Shown piece after piece: positions 33,456 to 41,659 of a DNA stretch of 64,000 nt. The stretch covers positions 248,001 to 312,000 of the forward strand of contig NZ_JALBGC010000005.1 of assembly GCF_022631375.1 (NCBI RefSeq). Direction: 5' to 3'. The notes beneath the pieces are model-generated. The model saw only the letters and a list, made by a program, of their open reading frames with translations, searched no databases and was not told the origin of the DNA. The DNA is from Hymenobacter cyanobacteriorum (GTDB lineage Bacteria > Bacteroidota > Bacteroidia > Cytophagales > Hymenobacteraceae). The position numbers and the translations under genes are program-made. Every line of letters starts with the position of its first letter. The first letter of the stretch is position 1.

Positions 33456-34319
33456 ATGAGTACAATACTGGTTTTTGGGGCCTCCGGGCAATTGGGGCAA
33501 TGCCTGGCGCACGTGGCCCGCGAGCGCGGCACCGCCGGCCTGCATTTTCTGGCCGAGGAGCAGGCCAACATCCTCAATCCCGAAGGCCTGGCCGCGCTAT
33601 TTGCCGAGCACCGCCCGGCCTACGTCATCAACTGCGCCGCCTACACGGCCGTCGACAAAGCCGAGGACGAAGTGGACCTGGCCCGCCGCATCAACCGCGA
33701 CGGCGTGGTGAACCTGGCCCGCCTGTGCGGCGAGCACGGCAGTACGCTCATTCAGATTTCGACCGATTTCGTGTTTGCCGGCAGTGGCAACCAGCCCCTT
33801 GCCGAAACCGACGAAACCGCGCCCATTAGCATCTACGGCCTCACCAAGCTCGAAGGCGAACAGGTGATTCCAGGCCTCACGGAACGGTATTTCACGCTGC
33901 GAACCAGCTGGCTGTACTCGGAGTTTGCCGGCAACTTCGTGAAAACCATGCAGAAGCTGGGCCGCGAGCGCGACGAGCTGCGCGTCATCTGGGACCAGGT
34001 GGGCACGCCCACCTACGCCATCGATTTGGCCGGCGTCATCCTAGGTATTATTGAAAGCCAAAGCACGGCCTACGGCCTCTATCACTACAGCAACGAAGGT
34101 TTGACTTCGTGGTACGACTTCGCGACGGCCATCTTCGAGCTAAGCGGCATTGCGGTGAAAACCACGCCCATCCGCACCAGCGAGTACCCCACTAAAGCCA
34201 CCCGTCCACCGTTTTCGGTGATGGACAAAACCAAAATCAAAACCGCGCTGGGCGTGGCCATTCCGCACTGGCGCGAAAGCCTGAAAACCTGCGTGGCGCG
34301 GCTGGCAACGGCTGAATAG
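33456..34319 (+). CDS. rfbD: dTDP-4-dehydrorhamnose reductase (RmlD)
   Basis: 287 residues, extended-SDR fold. Cofactor motif 'ILVFGASGQLGQCLA' (GxxGxxG), 'VINCAAYTAVDKAEDE', Ser/Thr of the active site in 'LIQISTDFVFAGSG', and the catalytic Tyr-x-x-x-Lys in 'SIYGLTKLEGEQ'. It catalyses the last step of dTDP-L-rhamnose synthesis for surface polysaccharide. The other rml genes are not in the window, so it is separated from its pathway or supplies it in trans. It ends at a hairpin terminator. Confidence 0.92.
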   Translation: MSTILVFGASGQLGQCLAHVARERGTAGLHFLAEEQANILNPEGLAALFAEHRPAYVINCAAYTAVDKAEDEVDLARRINRDGVVNLARLCGEHGSTLIQISTDFVFAGSGNQPLAETDETAPISIYGLTKLEGEQVIPGLTERYFTLRTSWLYSEFAGNFVKTMQKLGRERDELRVIWDQVGTPTYAIDLAGVILGIIESQSTAYGLYHYSNEGLTSWYDFATAIFELSGIAVKTTPIRTSEYPTKATRPPFSVMDKTKIKTALGVAIPHWRESLKTCVARLATAE

Positions 34320-34340
34320 GTGTCAGATGAACGCACGAAT

Positions 34341-34377
34341 AAAAAGACCGCGCCGGGTAACCAGCGCGGTCTTTTTA
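34341..34377. terminator. Bidirectional hairpin terminator
   Basis: AAAAAGACCGCG, then a CCGGGTAACCAG loop region, then CGCGGTCTTTTTA between convergent rmlD and MFS genes. The TAA stop of the MFS gene lies in the T-run. Confidence 0.9.
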
Positions 34378-35607
34378 GTGAGCCTGCTCAGCGGCTGGTT
34401 CGCGCCCGTAAAAGCGGCTCACCAGATACGCCGCGCTCGCGAAGGCGGCTCCCAATACGCATACGCCGGCCCAGCCGCCGTGGGTCCAGGCTAGGCCGCC
34501 GGTCACCGAGCCGATGGAGCCGCCCGTAAAATACCCGGTCATGTACACGGTGTTGAGCCGGCTGCGGGCCTCGGGCACCAGCGAGAAAATCTTGGTCTGG
34601 TTGGAGATGTGGGCCGACTGCACGCCCACATCCAGCAAAATCACGCCCAGCACCAGCCCGGCCAGGTGGTAGCTGGTGAGGCCCATGAACACATAAGCCG
34701 CCAGCGCCAACAGAATGCCTACGCCGATGGCAAAATCGGGCCCGCGCGTGTCGGCGGCCTTGCCGGCCAGCGGTGCGGCCAGCGCACCCACGGCCCCAAT
34801 CACGCCAAAAAAACCGGCCACGTCGCTGCCGTAATGGTAGGCCGGGCCTTCCAGAAAAAACGCCAGCGTGGTCCAGAACACGCTGAAGGCCGCAAACAGC
34901 AGGCCACCCACCAGCGCCGAGCGGCGCAGGGCCGGCAGCGTCGCGGTCAGGGTCAGCAGCGACTTCATCAACGCGCCGTAGGTGCCCGCGAAGTTGGGCC
35001 GGTCCTGCGGCAGCCGCCAGGCCAGCAGGCCTAACAGCGCCAGCATCAGCCCGGCCGCGATTTCGAACATGGCGCGCCAGCCCAGGTGGGCGCCCACGTA
35101 GCCGCTCACGGTGCGCGAGGCCAGAATGCCAATCAGCAAGCCGCTCATGATGCGGCCCACGATGCGGCCGCGGTCGGCCTCGGGGGCCAGGTGCGCGGCC
35201 ATGGGCAGCAGCAGCTGCGGCACCGCCGAGCAGATGCCGATAAGAATGCTGGCTATCGCCAGCAGCGCAAAACTGGGTGCAAACGCCGCCAGCCCCAGGC
35301 AGGCCGCCGCGCCCAGCAGCATGAACAGCATCAGGCGTTTGCGCTCCAGCATATCGCCCAGCGGCACCACGAACAGCATGCCCAGCGTGTAACCTATTTG
35401 CGTGGCCGTGGCCACTAGGCTGGCGCTGCTGTCGGAGAGGTGAAAAGTGCGGCCAATGGCGGCCAGCAGCGGCTGGTTGTAGTAGATGTTGGCCACCACC
35501 AGCCCGCAGGTGAGGGCCATGAGCCAGACGAGGGCGCCGTCGAGCCGGCGGGTGGGTAGGGTAGGAGCAACCGCCGCATCGGCGGGCTCAATAAGCAGTT
35601 CTGACAT
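34375..35607 (-). CDS. MFS transporter (12 TM, drug/metabolite efflux type)
   Basis: This 410-residue inner-membrane permease has about twelve hydrophobic helices. The loop 2-3 signature is visible as 'VPLGDMLERKRLMLFMLLG', and 'GLVVANIYYNQPLLAAIG' is characteristic of the group of putative efflux transporters also containing YgaY-like proteins. Substrate and coupling are inferred (proton-driven efflux), with no specific evidence. It is a single gene flanked by a terminator and a divergent greB-like gene. Confidence 0.91.
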   Translation of the reverse strand: MSELLIEPADAAVAPTLPTRRLDGALVWLMALTCGLVVANIYYNQPLLAAIGRTFHLSDSSASLVATATQIGYTLGMLFVVPLGDMLERKRLMLFMLLGAAACLGLAAFAPSFALLAIASILIGICSAVPQLLLPMAAHLAPEADRGRIVGRIMSGLLIGILASRTVSGYVGAHLGWRAMFEIAAGLMLALLGLLAWRLPQDRPNFAGTYGALMKSLLTLTATLPALRRSALVGGLLFAAFSVFWTTLAFFLEGPAYHYGSDVAGFFGVIGAVGALAAPLAGKAADTRGPDFAIGVGILLALAAYVFMGLTSYHLAGLVLGVILLDVGVQSAHISNQTKIFSLVPEARSRLNTVYMTGYFTGGSIGSVTGGLAWTHGGWAGVCVLGAAFASAAYLVSRFYGREPAAEQAH

Positions 35608-35728
35608 TCAATAGCGCGAACGAATCGGGATAGGGTAGCGGCGAAATAGCGTAGGGTAACCGCGGTTTGGCCCCGATGGTTGCGCTATGCTCCCACAACC
35701 CGTCCGCCGCGCCTGCGTTTGCCGAAGC

Positions 35729-36253
35729 ATGAGCCGAGGATTTACCAGGGAAGACGACGCCCAAACGCCGCCCATTATTCCGCCCCGGGCGGCCCTCCCG
35801 CCGGGCACGCCCAATTACGTTACGCCCCACGGCCTGGAGCTGCTGCGCACCGAGCTGGCTACCCTCGAAGCCGAGCGTGCCCTGGCTGAAGCCGACCACA
35901 GCAACGACACCGACCGCACCCATCGCCTCTCACTCTACAACGGTCGCCTCGCGCTGCTCCTCGAACGCCTTGGCAGCGCCAGAGTGGTGGAGCCAGCTGG
36001 TCAGCCCGCCAAAGAAGTGCGCTTCGGGGCCACCGTCACGTTGCGCACCGTGCGCGGTGGAAAACTGGGTTTCGAGCGCAAATTCACCATCGTGGGCGTA
36101 GACGAGGCCGACATCGCCTTAAGCAAAGTGGCTTTTGTGGCACCCATTGCCCGGGCCGTGCAGGGCGCGAAACTCAAGCAGCAGGTGCCGCTAAAGCTGG
36201 GGCCGCAGGAGGAAGTGGTGGAAATAGTCGCCATCCAATATTCCGAAGCGTAA
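35729..36253 (+). CDS. GreA/GreB family transcription elongation factor-like protein
   Basis: The ATG at 35729 begins 'MSRGFTREDDAQTPPIIPP', the usual opening of Bacteroidota GreB-like proteins. The residues upstream of it are not conserved-looking. The N-terminal coiled-coil segment ('PHGLELLRTELATLEAER') is shorter than in canonical GreA. The C-terminal FKBP-like Gre domain runs 'RFGATVTLRTVRGGKLGFER' to 'GPQEEVVEIVAIQY'. It probably enters the RNA polymerase secondary channel to stimulate cleavage of backtracked RNA. It is followed 44 bases later by the bestrophin-like gene, and the two may be co-transcribed. Confidence 0.88.
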   Translation: MSRGFTREDDAQTPPIIPPRAALPPGTPNYVTPHGLELLRTELATLEAERALAEADHSNDTDRTHRLSLYNGRLALLLERLGSARVVEPAGQPAKEVRFGATVTLRTVRGGKLGFERKFTIVGVDEADIALSKVAFVAPIARAVQGAKLKQQVPLKLGPQEEVVEIVAIQYSEA

Positions 36254-36297
36254 TTTCGGCCGCGTTGGCGCAGCACCTGGCCGCGCCCCCCGCGCTT

Positions 36298-37224
36298 ATG
36301 ATTGTCTACAAATCGACCGATTGGTGGGAGGCCCTGCGCCACCTGCGCTCCTCGGGCATTATCCGCCTGCTGCTGAAACGGGTGCTCTTTGTGGGCATTT
36401 ATGCCACCATTGTTACGGCTCTCGTCATTCGCTTCGAGCGCATGAACGTGGCCGTTGACAAGGAGTTTTTCTCGTTTCTGGGCATCCTGCTTAGCCTGTT
36501 GCTGGCCTTCCGGACCAACACGGCCTACGACCGTTTTTATGAAGGCCGCCGCCTCTGGGGCCAGCTCGTGAACAACTGCCGCAACCTGGCCGTGCTGCTC
36601 CACGCCCGCCTGCCGGCCGATGACCATGCCCACCGCGCCTACCTCGCCCGCCTGCTTGCCAACTTTCCCATTGCCCTCGATGGCCACCTGCGCAACGGCG
36701 TCCGCTTCGAAAAGCTGGAAACCGTTGAGCCTGGTTTCATCGACCACCTGCAAACCGTGCGGCACGTGCCCTCGCGCCTGGCGGCTATGCTGCAGGAATT
36801 CTACGAACAGCTGTTGCGCGAGGAAATCATCCTGCCCACGCACCTCCTCACCATCCAGCGCCACCACGAGGCCCTGCTCGACGTGGCCGGGGCCTGCGAA
36901 CGCATCAAAAGCACGCCCATTCCCTTTTCCTACAGCTATTTCATCAAAGGCTTTATCACGGTATTCATCCTCACCATGCCCTTCAACCTGCTCGATACCT
37001 ACGAGTGGCTCACGGTGCCCATCACCATGTTCGGGGCCTACGCGCTGCTGGGCGTGGAGATGATTGGCGACGAAATTGAAGACCCGTTCGGCAAAGACAG
37101 CAATGACTTGCCGCTCACCCAAATGGCCAACCGCATTCGCGCCAACGTGCACGAAATCCTGGGCGTGGAGCTGCACGAGGATGTGCGCGGCCTAGCCGAT
37201 GTGCCGTACAGCGTGGTGTTTTAG
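36298..37224 (+). CDS. Bestrophin family anion channel-like protein
   Basis: The start at ATG 36298 gives 'MIVYKSTDWWEALRHLRSSG'. About 308 residues with four main hydrophobic segments. 'LGILLSLLLAFRTNTAYDRF' followed by 'EGRRLWGQLVNNCRNLA' is the bestrophin/UPF0187 signature, and 'MFGAYALLGVEMIGDEIEDP' with 'FGKDSNDLPL' is the conserved calcium-clasp/C-terminal region. Bacterial homologues are pentameric cation or chloride channels in the inner membrane. A family D palindrome follows immediately after the stop codon. Confidence 0.93.
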   Translation: MIVYKSTDWWEALRHLRSSGIIRLLLKRVLFVGIYATIVTALVIRFERMNVAVDKEFFSFLGILLSLLLAFRTNTAYDRFYEGRRLWGQLVNNCRNLAVLLHARLPADDHAHRAYLARLLANFPIALDGHLRNGVRFEKLETVEPGFIDHLQTVRHVPSRLAAMLQEFYEQLLREEIILPTHLLTIQRHHEALLDVAGACERIKSTPIPFSYSYFIKGFITVFILTMPFNLLDTYEWLTVPITMFGAYALLGVEMIGDEIEDPFGKDSNDLPLTQMANRIRANVHEILGVELHEDVRGLADVPYSVVF

Positions 37225-37227
37225 CTG

Positions 37228-37291
37228 TAGCGCGGACTTTGTAGTCCGCGAGTGGAATGGCCTAGGGCCGCGGACTACAAAGTCCGCGCTA
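37228..37291. repeat. Short palindromic repeat pair, family D
   Basis: Left unit TAGCGCGGACTTTGTAGTCC (with CGCG) and right unit its complement, 18 bases apart. Each unit is itself a hairpin (CGCGGACT/AGTCCGCG). The AraC gene on the minus strand reads into the right unit, which encodes its last residues and TAG stop. Confidence 0.9.
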
Positions 37292-38210
37292 TATCCTTCT
37301 TATACACCCCCGGCGTCACGCCCTCATACTTCTTGAACAGTGCCTGGAAGTACGACAGGTTGTTAAAACCCGCCCGCAAACACACTTCCGCCACGCTGGC
37401 CAGCGGGTGGCGCAGCAGCCGCTTGGCCTCGCCCAGCCGCTCGCGGATGATGTACTCGACCGGCGTAATGCCGAACTCGCGCTTGAACACCCGGAAGAAC
37501 GTGGCCTTGCTCATGCAGGCCAGCGCGCTCAGTTTGTCGATGGTCAGGTTTTCCGACAGATGGTCCTTGATGTAGCCCACCACGGCGGCGAAGCGGTGGG
37601 TGGTGAGGTGCCGGGCGTAGTCGTGGAAAATGAGTTGGCGGGCCTGCGTCTGCATCAGGCGCACCAGTAGCTCCTGCAGCGTGAAGCCGGCCAGTACATC
37701 TTTATTGATGTCGGAAGTGCGCGATACGGCCACCAGGCGGCCCAGCGTATCGGTCAGCTCGGGCGTGTTGGTGAGGTGGGCGTATTCGGGGCCTTCGATG
37801 GCCCAGGGTTGATGGGGCTCGGCCTTGGGGTATCGTTCGTTCAGCAAATCCACCGTGTGGCGGATGGTATCGGGAGCGATGGCTACGGCCAGGCACTGCG
37901 TGGGCTGGCACAGGCAGGCATCGGGGAAATCAATTTCCATCAGCTCGTCCTTGTCCACCACCACGCTTTCGCCGGGCAGGTAGTCGAACGCTTCGCGGCC
38001 GGGCAGGTGCATCACCTTCTTGCCGCGCAGCATGGTGGTTAGGGCCAGGCCTTCGAGGCGCAGGGGCACGCGGTGGGCGGCGCGGTGCGTTTCGAACACG
38101 TTCAGCTCGAAGCCTTCCAGGTTGTACACCGTCCGGTTTTCGACCAGCGAATGCAGGCGTTCGAGCGCGAGCGGGGCAACGGCAGTAGGCAAATGAACGC
38201 GGCTGGGCAT
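37275..38210 (-). CDS. AraC family transcriptional regulator of the aldehyde dehydrogenase locus
   Basis: The start at ATG 38210 ('MPSRVHLPTAVAPLALERL') gives 311 residues. The C-terminal AraC DNA-binding domain has 'LTIDKLSALACMSKATFFR' and 'VAEVCLRAGFNNLSYFQALF' with the family signature 'FKKYEGVTPGVYKK'. The N-terminal domain resembles the AraC-binding-like domain of regulators that sit next to aldehyde dehydrogenase genes. It is divergent from the ALDH gene, with a direct-repeat operator candidate between them. The last few residues ('ARTL') and the stop come from a family D repeat, so the native C-terminus was probably replaced. Confidence 0.92.
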   Translation of the reverse strand: MPSRVHLPTAVAPLALERLHSLVENRTVYNLEGFELNVFETHRAAHRVPLRLEGLALTTMLRGKKVMHLPGREAFDYLPGESVVVDKDELMEIDFPDACLCQPTQCLAVAIAPDTIRHTVDLLNERYPKAEPHQPWAIEGPEYAHLTNTPELTDTLGRLVAVSRTSDINKDVLAGFTLQELLVRLMQTQARQLIFHDYARHLTTHRFAAVVGYIKDHLSENLTIDKLSALACMSKATFFRVFKREFGITPVEYIIRERLGEAKRLLRHPLASVAEVCLRAGFNNLSYFQALFKKYEGVTPGVYKKDIARTL

Positions 38211-38267
38211 GGCGGAAAGAATGAGGTGAGGGAGTACCCACTCCCAACACGAAGATGGTAGGGCAAG

Positions 38268-38298
38268 TTGCGACAATTTCGGCACTCTTTGCGATAAT
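38268..38298. promoter_or_regulatory. Candidate AraC-type operator: two direct repeats 21 bp apart
   Basis: TTGCGACAAT at 38268 and TTGCGATAAT at 38289 are near-identical direct repeats exactly two helical turns apart, in the 164-base divergent gap between the AraC regulator and the aldehyde dehydrogenase. This geometry matches AraC-family half-site pairs. Confidence 0.55.
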
Positions 38299-38374
38299 AC
38301 CACAACCGTCCGGCACAGGAATCGGGGACCTTTACAGCATCTTTCGTTCACCTAATTCCCATCCTCACAAAGCC

Positions 38375-39904
38375 ATGGCTGAAACCCTCGAAGAAACCAC
38401 CACTGTGGTGGCCCGCCCCCAGTTCAAATCGCACTACGACAATTTCATCGGCGGCAAATGGGTCGCGCCCGTGAAGGGCCAATACTTTGAAAACCCGTCG
38501 CCCATCGACGGCAAAGTTTTCACCAAAGTAGCCCGCAGCACCAAGGAAGACATTGATTTAGCCCTCGACGCCGCCCACGAAGCCTTCAAAACCTGGGGCA
38601 AAACCTCGGCCACCGAGCGCAGCAACATCCTCAACAAAATTGCCAACCGCATCGAGGAAAACCTCGCCCACCTCGCCGCCGTGGAATGCGTCGAGAACGG
38701 CAAGGCCATCCGCGAAACTACCTACGCCGACATGCCGCTGGTCATCGACCACTTCCGGTATTTCGCCAGCGTGATTCGGGCCGAAGAAGGCAGCGCCACC
38801 GAGCTGAATGCTACCACGCTGTCGCTCAATATTCAGGAGCCGCTGGGCGTCATCGGCCAGATTATTCCCTGGAATTTCCCGCTGCTGATGGCCACCTGGA
38901 AGCTGGCCCCAGCCATTGCCGCCGGCTGCACCGTGGTGATGAAGCCCGCTGAGCAAACCCCCGCCAGCATCATGGTGCTCATGGAACTGATTCAGGACCT
39001 GGTGCCGCCCGGGGTTATCAACGTGGTGAACGGCTTCGGCCTCGAAGCCGGCAAACCGCTGGCCTCGTCGCCGCGCATCCAAAAGGCCTCCTTCACGGGC
39101 GAGACGACCACCGGCCGCCTTATCATGCAGTACGCTTCGGAAAACCTGATTCCGGTGACGATGGAGCTGGGCGGCAAGTCGCCCAACGTCTTCTTTAAAT
39201 CGGTGATGGATGCCGACGACGACTTCCTCGACAAAGCTATTGAAGGTGCGGTGATGTTCGCGCTGAACCAGGGCGAAATCTGCACCTGTCCCTCGCGCAT
39301 GTTGGTGCACGAAGATATTTACGACGATTTCATTGCCCGCGTGATTGAGCGCGTGAAAGCCATCAAGCTCGGCAACCCACTTGATATGAATACGATGATG
39401 GGCGCGCAGGCCAGCAACGACCAGTTCGAAAAAATCCTGAGCTACCTCGAAATCGGCAAGGCCGAAGGGGCCGAGGTGCTGACCGGCGGCGAGGCCTACT
39501 CGCAGGCCGACGGTGCGCTGGCCGAGGGCTACTACATTCAGCCCACCATGTTCCGGGGGCACAACAAGATGCGGATTTTCCAGGAGGAAATTTTCGGCCC
39601 GGTGGTGTCCGTCACCACCTTCAAAACGATGGAAGAAGCCATCGAAATTGCCAACGACACGCTCTACGGGCTCGGAGCCGGCGTGTGGACGCGCGACGCG
39701 CACGAGCTGTACGAGGTGCCCCGCGCCATCCAGGCCGGCCGCGTGTGGGTGAACTGCTACCACGACTATCCCGCCGGCGCACCCTTCGGCGGCTACAAAG
39801 CCTCGGGTTTCGGCCGTGAAAACCACAAGATGATGCTCTCGCATTATCGCCAGAACAAGAACATGCTCATCAGCTACAGCCAGCAGAAACTGGGCTTCTT
39901 CTAG
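38375..39904 (+). CDS. NAD-dependent aldehyde dehydrogenase (ExaC/AldB-like)
   Basis: The ATG at 38375 ('MAETLEETTTVVARPQFKS') gives 509 residues. ALDH motifs: 'IGQIIPWNFPLLMATWKLAP', general-base Glu in 'VTMELGGKSPNVFFKSV', and the catalytic Cys in 'LNQGEICTCPSRMLVHED'. 'QEEIFGPVVSVTTF' is the conserved late motif. It oxidises aldehydes to acids; the doublet-Cys region and the neighbours (AraC regulator, DUF779) fit the acetaldehyde/alcohol-related class II enzymes. It is followed by a degenerate family C repeat, a small secreted protein and the DUF779 gene. Confidence 0.94.
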   Translation: MAETLEETTTVVARPQFKSHYDNFIGGKWVAPVKGQYFENPSPIDGKVFTKVARSTKEDIDLALDAAHEAFKTWGKTSATERSNILNKIANRIEENLAHLAAVECVENGKAIRETTYADMPLVIDHFRYFASVIRAEEGSATELNATTLSLNIQEPLGVIGQIIPWNFPLLMATWKLAPAIAAGCTVVMKPAEQTPASIMVLMELIQDLVPPGVINVVNGFGLEAGKPLASSPRIQKASFTGETTTGRLIMQYASENLIPVTMELGGKSPNVFFKSVMDADDDFLDKAIEGAVMFALNQGEICTCPSRMLVHEDIYDDFIARVIERVKAIKLGNPLDMNTMMGAQASNDQFEKILSYLEIGKAEGAEVLTGGEAYSQADGALAEGYYIQPTMFRGHNKMRIFQEEIFGPVVSVTTFKTMEEAIEIANDTLYGLGAGVWTRDAHELYEVPRAIQAGRVWVNCYHDYPAGAPFGGYKASGFGRENHKMMLSHYRQNKNMLISYSQQKLGFF

Positions 39905-39933
39905 GCCCTGAACCAGCGCCTGCTGAAAAAACA

Positions 39934-40038
39934 GGACGTCATGCTGAGCGAAGCCGAAGCATCTCTACCGCCGCAGTAAGCCGTTTCGTTGGTTTAAGCC
40001 GCTCGATATAGATGCTTTGGTGAGTTTGGCATGACATT
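39934..40038. repeat. Dispersed palindromic repeat, family C, degenerate
   Basis: The left arm GTCATGCTGAGCGAAGCCGA with AGCATCTCTACCG is intact. The right arm (ATAGATGCTTTGGTGAGTTT, then GGCATGAC) has several mismatches. It lies just past the aldehyde dehydrogenase stop. Confidence 0.8.
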
Positions 40039-40106
40039 CTAATTTAAGTCGATAAGCATCCTTTTGGTGGCTGCCGCGTCATACACAAAACCATTACGTT
40101 CGTTGT

Positions 40107-40457
40107 ATGAAAAGCCAGTTGCTACTCATCGTATTAGGGTGTGGAATGTCGGTTGCGCATGCCCAGCTCTTACCCGTGCCCGGCGCCAAAAACCCGGATT
40201 GGAACAAGGAGAAAGCCGAAGCGCAGCCGGAAGCCACGCCTTTCGGCGAAGCGCCGCAAGTCGACCCCATGCCCAACGCCGTGCAAAACAGCATCGCCAG
40301 CACCGGGAATCACCATTACTACTGGGATGCAAGCCGCCAGCTGGCCTACCAGTGGCGCAGTCGCCCCGGCTCGGGCACCGTTGCGCCGGATAAGCAAGTG
40401 CAAGTGCGCGAAGACCGTACGGGCATCGTATACACCTTTCGCCGTAAGCGGCAATAA
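40107..40457 (+). CDS. Small secreted protein of unknown function (116 aa)
   Basis: The ATG at 40107 begins a short signal peptide ('MKSQLLLIVLGCGMSVAHAQ'). The mature part is polar: 'KNPDWNKEKAEAQPEATP', then 'NHHYYWDASRQLAYQWRSRP' and a basic end 'GIVYTFRRKRQ'. I recognise no family; it looks like one or two antiparallel beta hairpins. It lies between ALDH and DUF779 on the same strand but the functional link is unknown. Confidence 0.65.
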   Translation: MKSQLLLIVLGCGMSVAHAQLLPVPGAKNPDWNKEKAEAQPEATPFGEAPQVDPMPNAVQNSIASTGNHHYYWDASRQLAYQWRSRPGSGTVAPDKQVQVREDRTGIVYTFRRKRQ

Positions 40458-40503
40458 TTACCTGACCGAAACGCTTTCAGCTCATTCCTGCTAAATCCTG
40501 CCC

Positions 40504-40899
40504 ATGCCCACGCCCCGCGTCCTCGTTACTACCGCCGCCGAAGCCACCATCGACCTGCTCCGCGATGAGCACGGCCCGCTTATGTTTCATCAGAGTGGCG
40601 GGTGCTGCGACGGCTCCTCGCCCATGTGCTTTGCCAAGGGCGAGTTTCGGGTGGGCGGCAACGACGTGTGGCTGGGCCGCATCTACGGCTGCGACTTTTT
40701 TATGAGCGCCAGCCAGTTCGAATACTGGAAACACACCCAACTCACCGTCGATGTAGTGAAGGGCCGAGGCGCGAGCTTCTCGCTGGAAATCCCGCTCGGC
40801 GTGCGGTTTCTCATTCGCTCGCGACTATTTACTGAGGACGAGGAAAAGGACATGGAGCCGGTGTATGCCGGCGATGAATACCCGGAAATGGCGGCGTAG
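40504..40899 (+). CDS. DUF779 family protein, aldehyde dehydrogenase-associated
   Basis: 131 residues. Conserved-looking motifs are 'HGPLMFHQSGGCCDGSSPMC' and 'GRIYGCDFFMSASQFEYWKH', rich in Cys/His that could bind metal or redox-cycle. The C-terminal 'GASFSLEIPLGVRFLIRSRL' is the usual ending. DUF779 genes are recurrent neighbours of class II aldehyde dehydrogenases and AraC regulators, and the same trio occurs here (with a small gene interposed). The function is unknown, possibly assisting or protecting the dehydrogenase. It ends at a strong hairpin. Confidence 0.9.
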   Translation: MPTPRVLVTTAAEATIDLLRDEHGPLMFHQSGGCCDGSSPMCFAKGEFRVGGNDVWLGRIYGCDFFMSASQFEYWKHTQLTVDVVKGRGASFSLEIPLGVRFLIRSRLFTEDEEKDMEPVYAGDEYPEMAA

Positions 40900-40926
40900 G
40901 CTGCCTGCCAGACCAGCAACGTTACC

Positions 40927-40961
40927 AAAACGGCCGTTACGCAACGCGTGACGGCCGTTTT
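40927..40961. terminator. Bidirectional hairpin terminator
   Basis: AAAACGGCCGTTAC and GTGACGGCCGTTTT around a 7-base loop, between the convergent DUF779 and MaoC genes. Confidence 0.9.
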
Positions 40962-40990
40962 AATGCAAATGCTTATGGTATGCAGCAGTA

Positions 40991-41461
40991 TTACGCCTCC
41001 TGGAAATGATATAAGAACGTTACCACGCCCGTGTAGGCGGGCTTCTTCACGTTCTCAATTTCCAGCGTGACTTCGATGCGGGTTTTGGCGATGCCGCGCA
41101 GGTTGGCCACCGACAGCATTTTAGCGCGCAAGCGCACGGCGCTGTTCACCGTCACGGCCTGGTTGAAGCGCAGATTTTCGATTTCGTAGTTCACCTGCAT
41201 TTTCAGGTTCTCGATGGCCACAATTTGCTGCCAGAGGTAGGGCAGCAGCGACACCGTGAGGTAGCCGTGCGCGATGGTGGCCTTGAACGGCGACTCGGTT
41301 TCGGCCCGCGCGGCGTCGGTATGAATCCACTGAAAATCGAGCGTAGCGGCGGCAAACTGGTCGATTTGGGCCTGCGTGATGGTGTGGTAGCCGGACACGC
41401 CCAGCTCCTGGCCGGTGTGCGCTTCGAGTTCGGCAAGGCTGCCAATGGTGAGAGTGGGCAT
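40991..41461 (-). CDS. MaoC-like (R)-specific enoyl-CoA hydratase
   Basis: The start at ATG 41461 ('MPTLTIGSLAELEAHTG') gives 156 residues. The hot-dog fold hydratase motif is clear: 'ITQAQIDQFAAATLDFQWIH' with the catalytic Asp/His pair in 'DFQWIHTDAARA', followed by 'PFKATIAHGYLTVSLLPYLW'. It hydrates trans-2-enoyl-CoA in fatty-acid or polyhydroxyalkanoate-related metabolism; the exact pathway is unknown. It is transcribed alone with a family C repeat upstream of its start. Confidence 0.91.
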   Translation of the reverse strand: MPTLTIGSLAELEAHTGQELGVSGYHTITQAQIDQFAAATLDFQWIHTDAARAETESPFKATIAHGYLTVSLLPYLWQQIVAIENLKMQVNYEIENLRFNQAVTVNSAVRLRAKMLSVANLRGIAKTRIEVTLEIENVKKPAYTGVVTFLYHFQEA

Positions 41462-41534
41462 AAAAAAAGTGGCGTACGATTGCGGATAAAGGGCCGCAAA
41501 CATACGCCACTTTTTAGGTCGGCCCAGTTAGTAA

Positions 41535-41632
41535 AAGAACGTCATGCTGAGCTTGCCGAAGCATCTCTACTGAGGAAGTAATTTATTTACTCTTGCGGTA
41601 GAGATGCTTCGGCAAGCTCAGCATGACGTTCC
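41535..41632. repeat. Dispersed palindromic repeat, family C
   Basis: AACGTCATGCTGAGCTTGCC with GAAGCATCTCTAC, a 24-base AT-rich spacer, and the reverse complement. The arms are perfect over about 34 bases. It lies between the MaoC and DUF4197 genes. Confidence 0.93.
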
Positions 41633-41659
41633 TTTGTTGCTCGTTGTAGCCTTCCTCAC

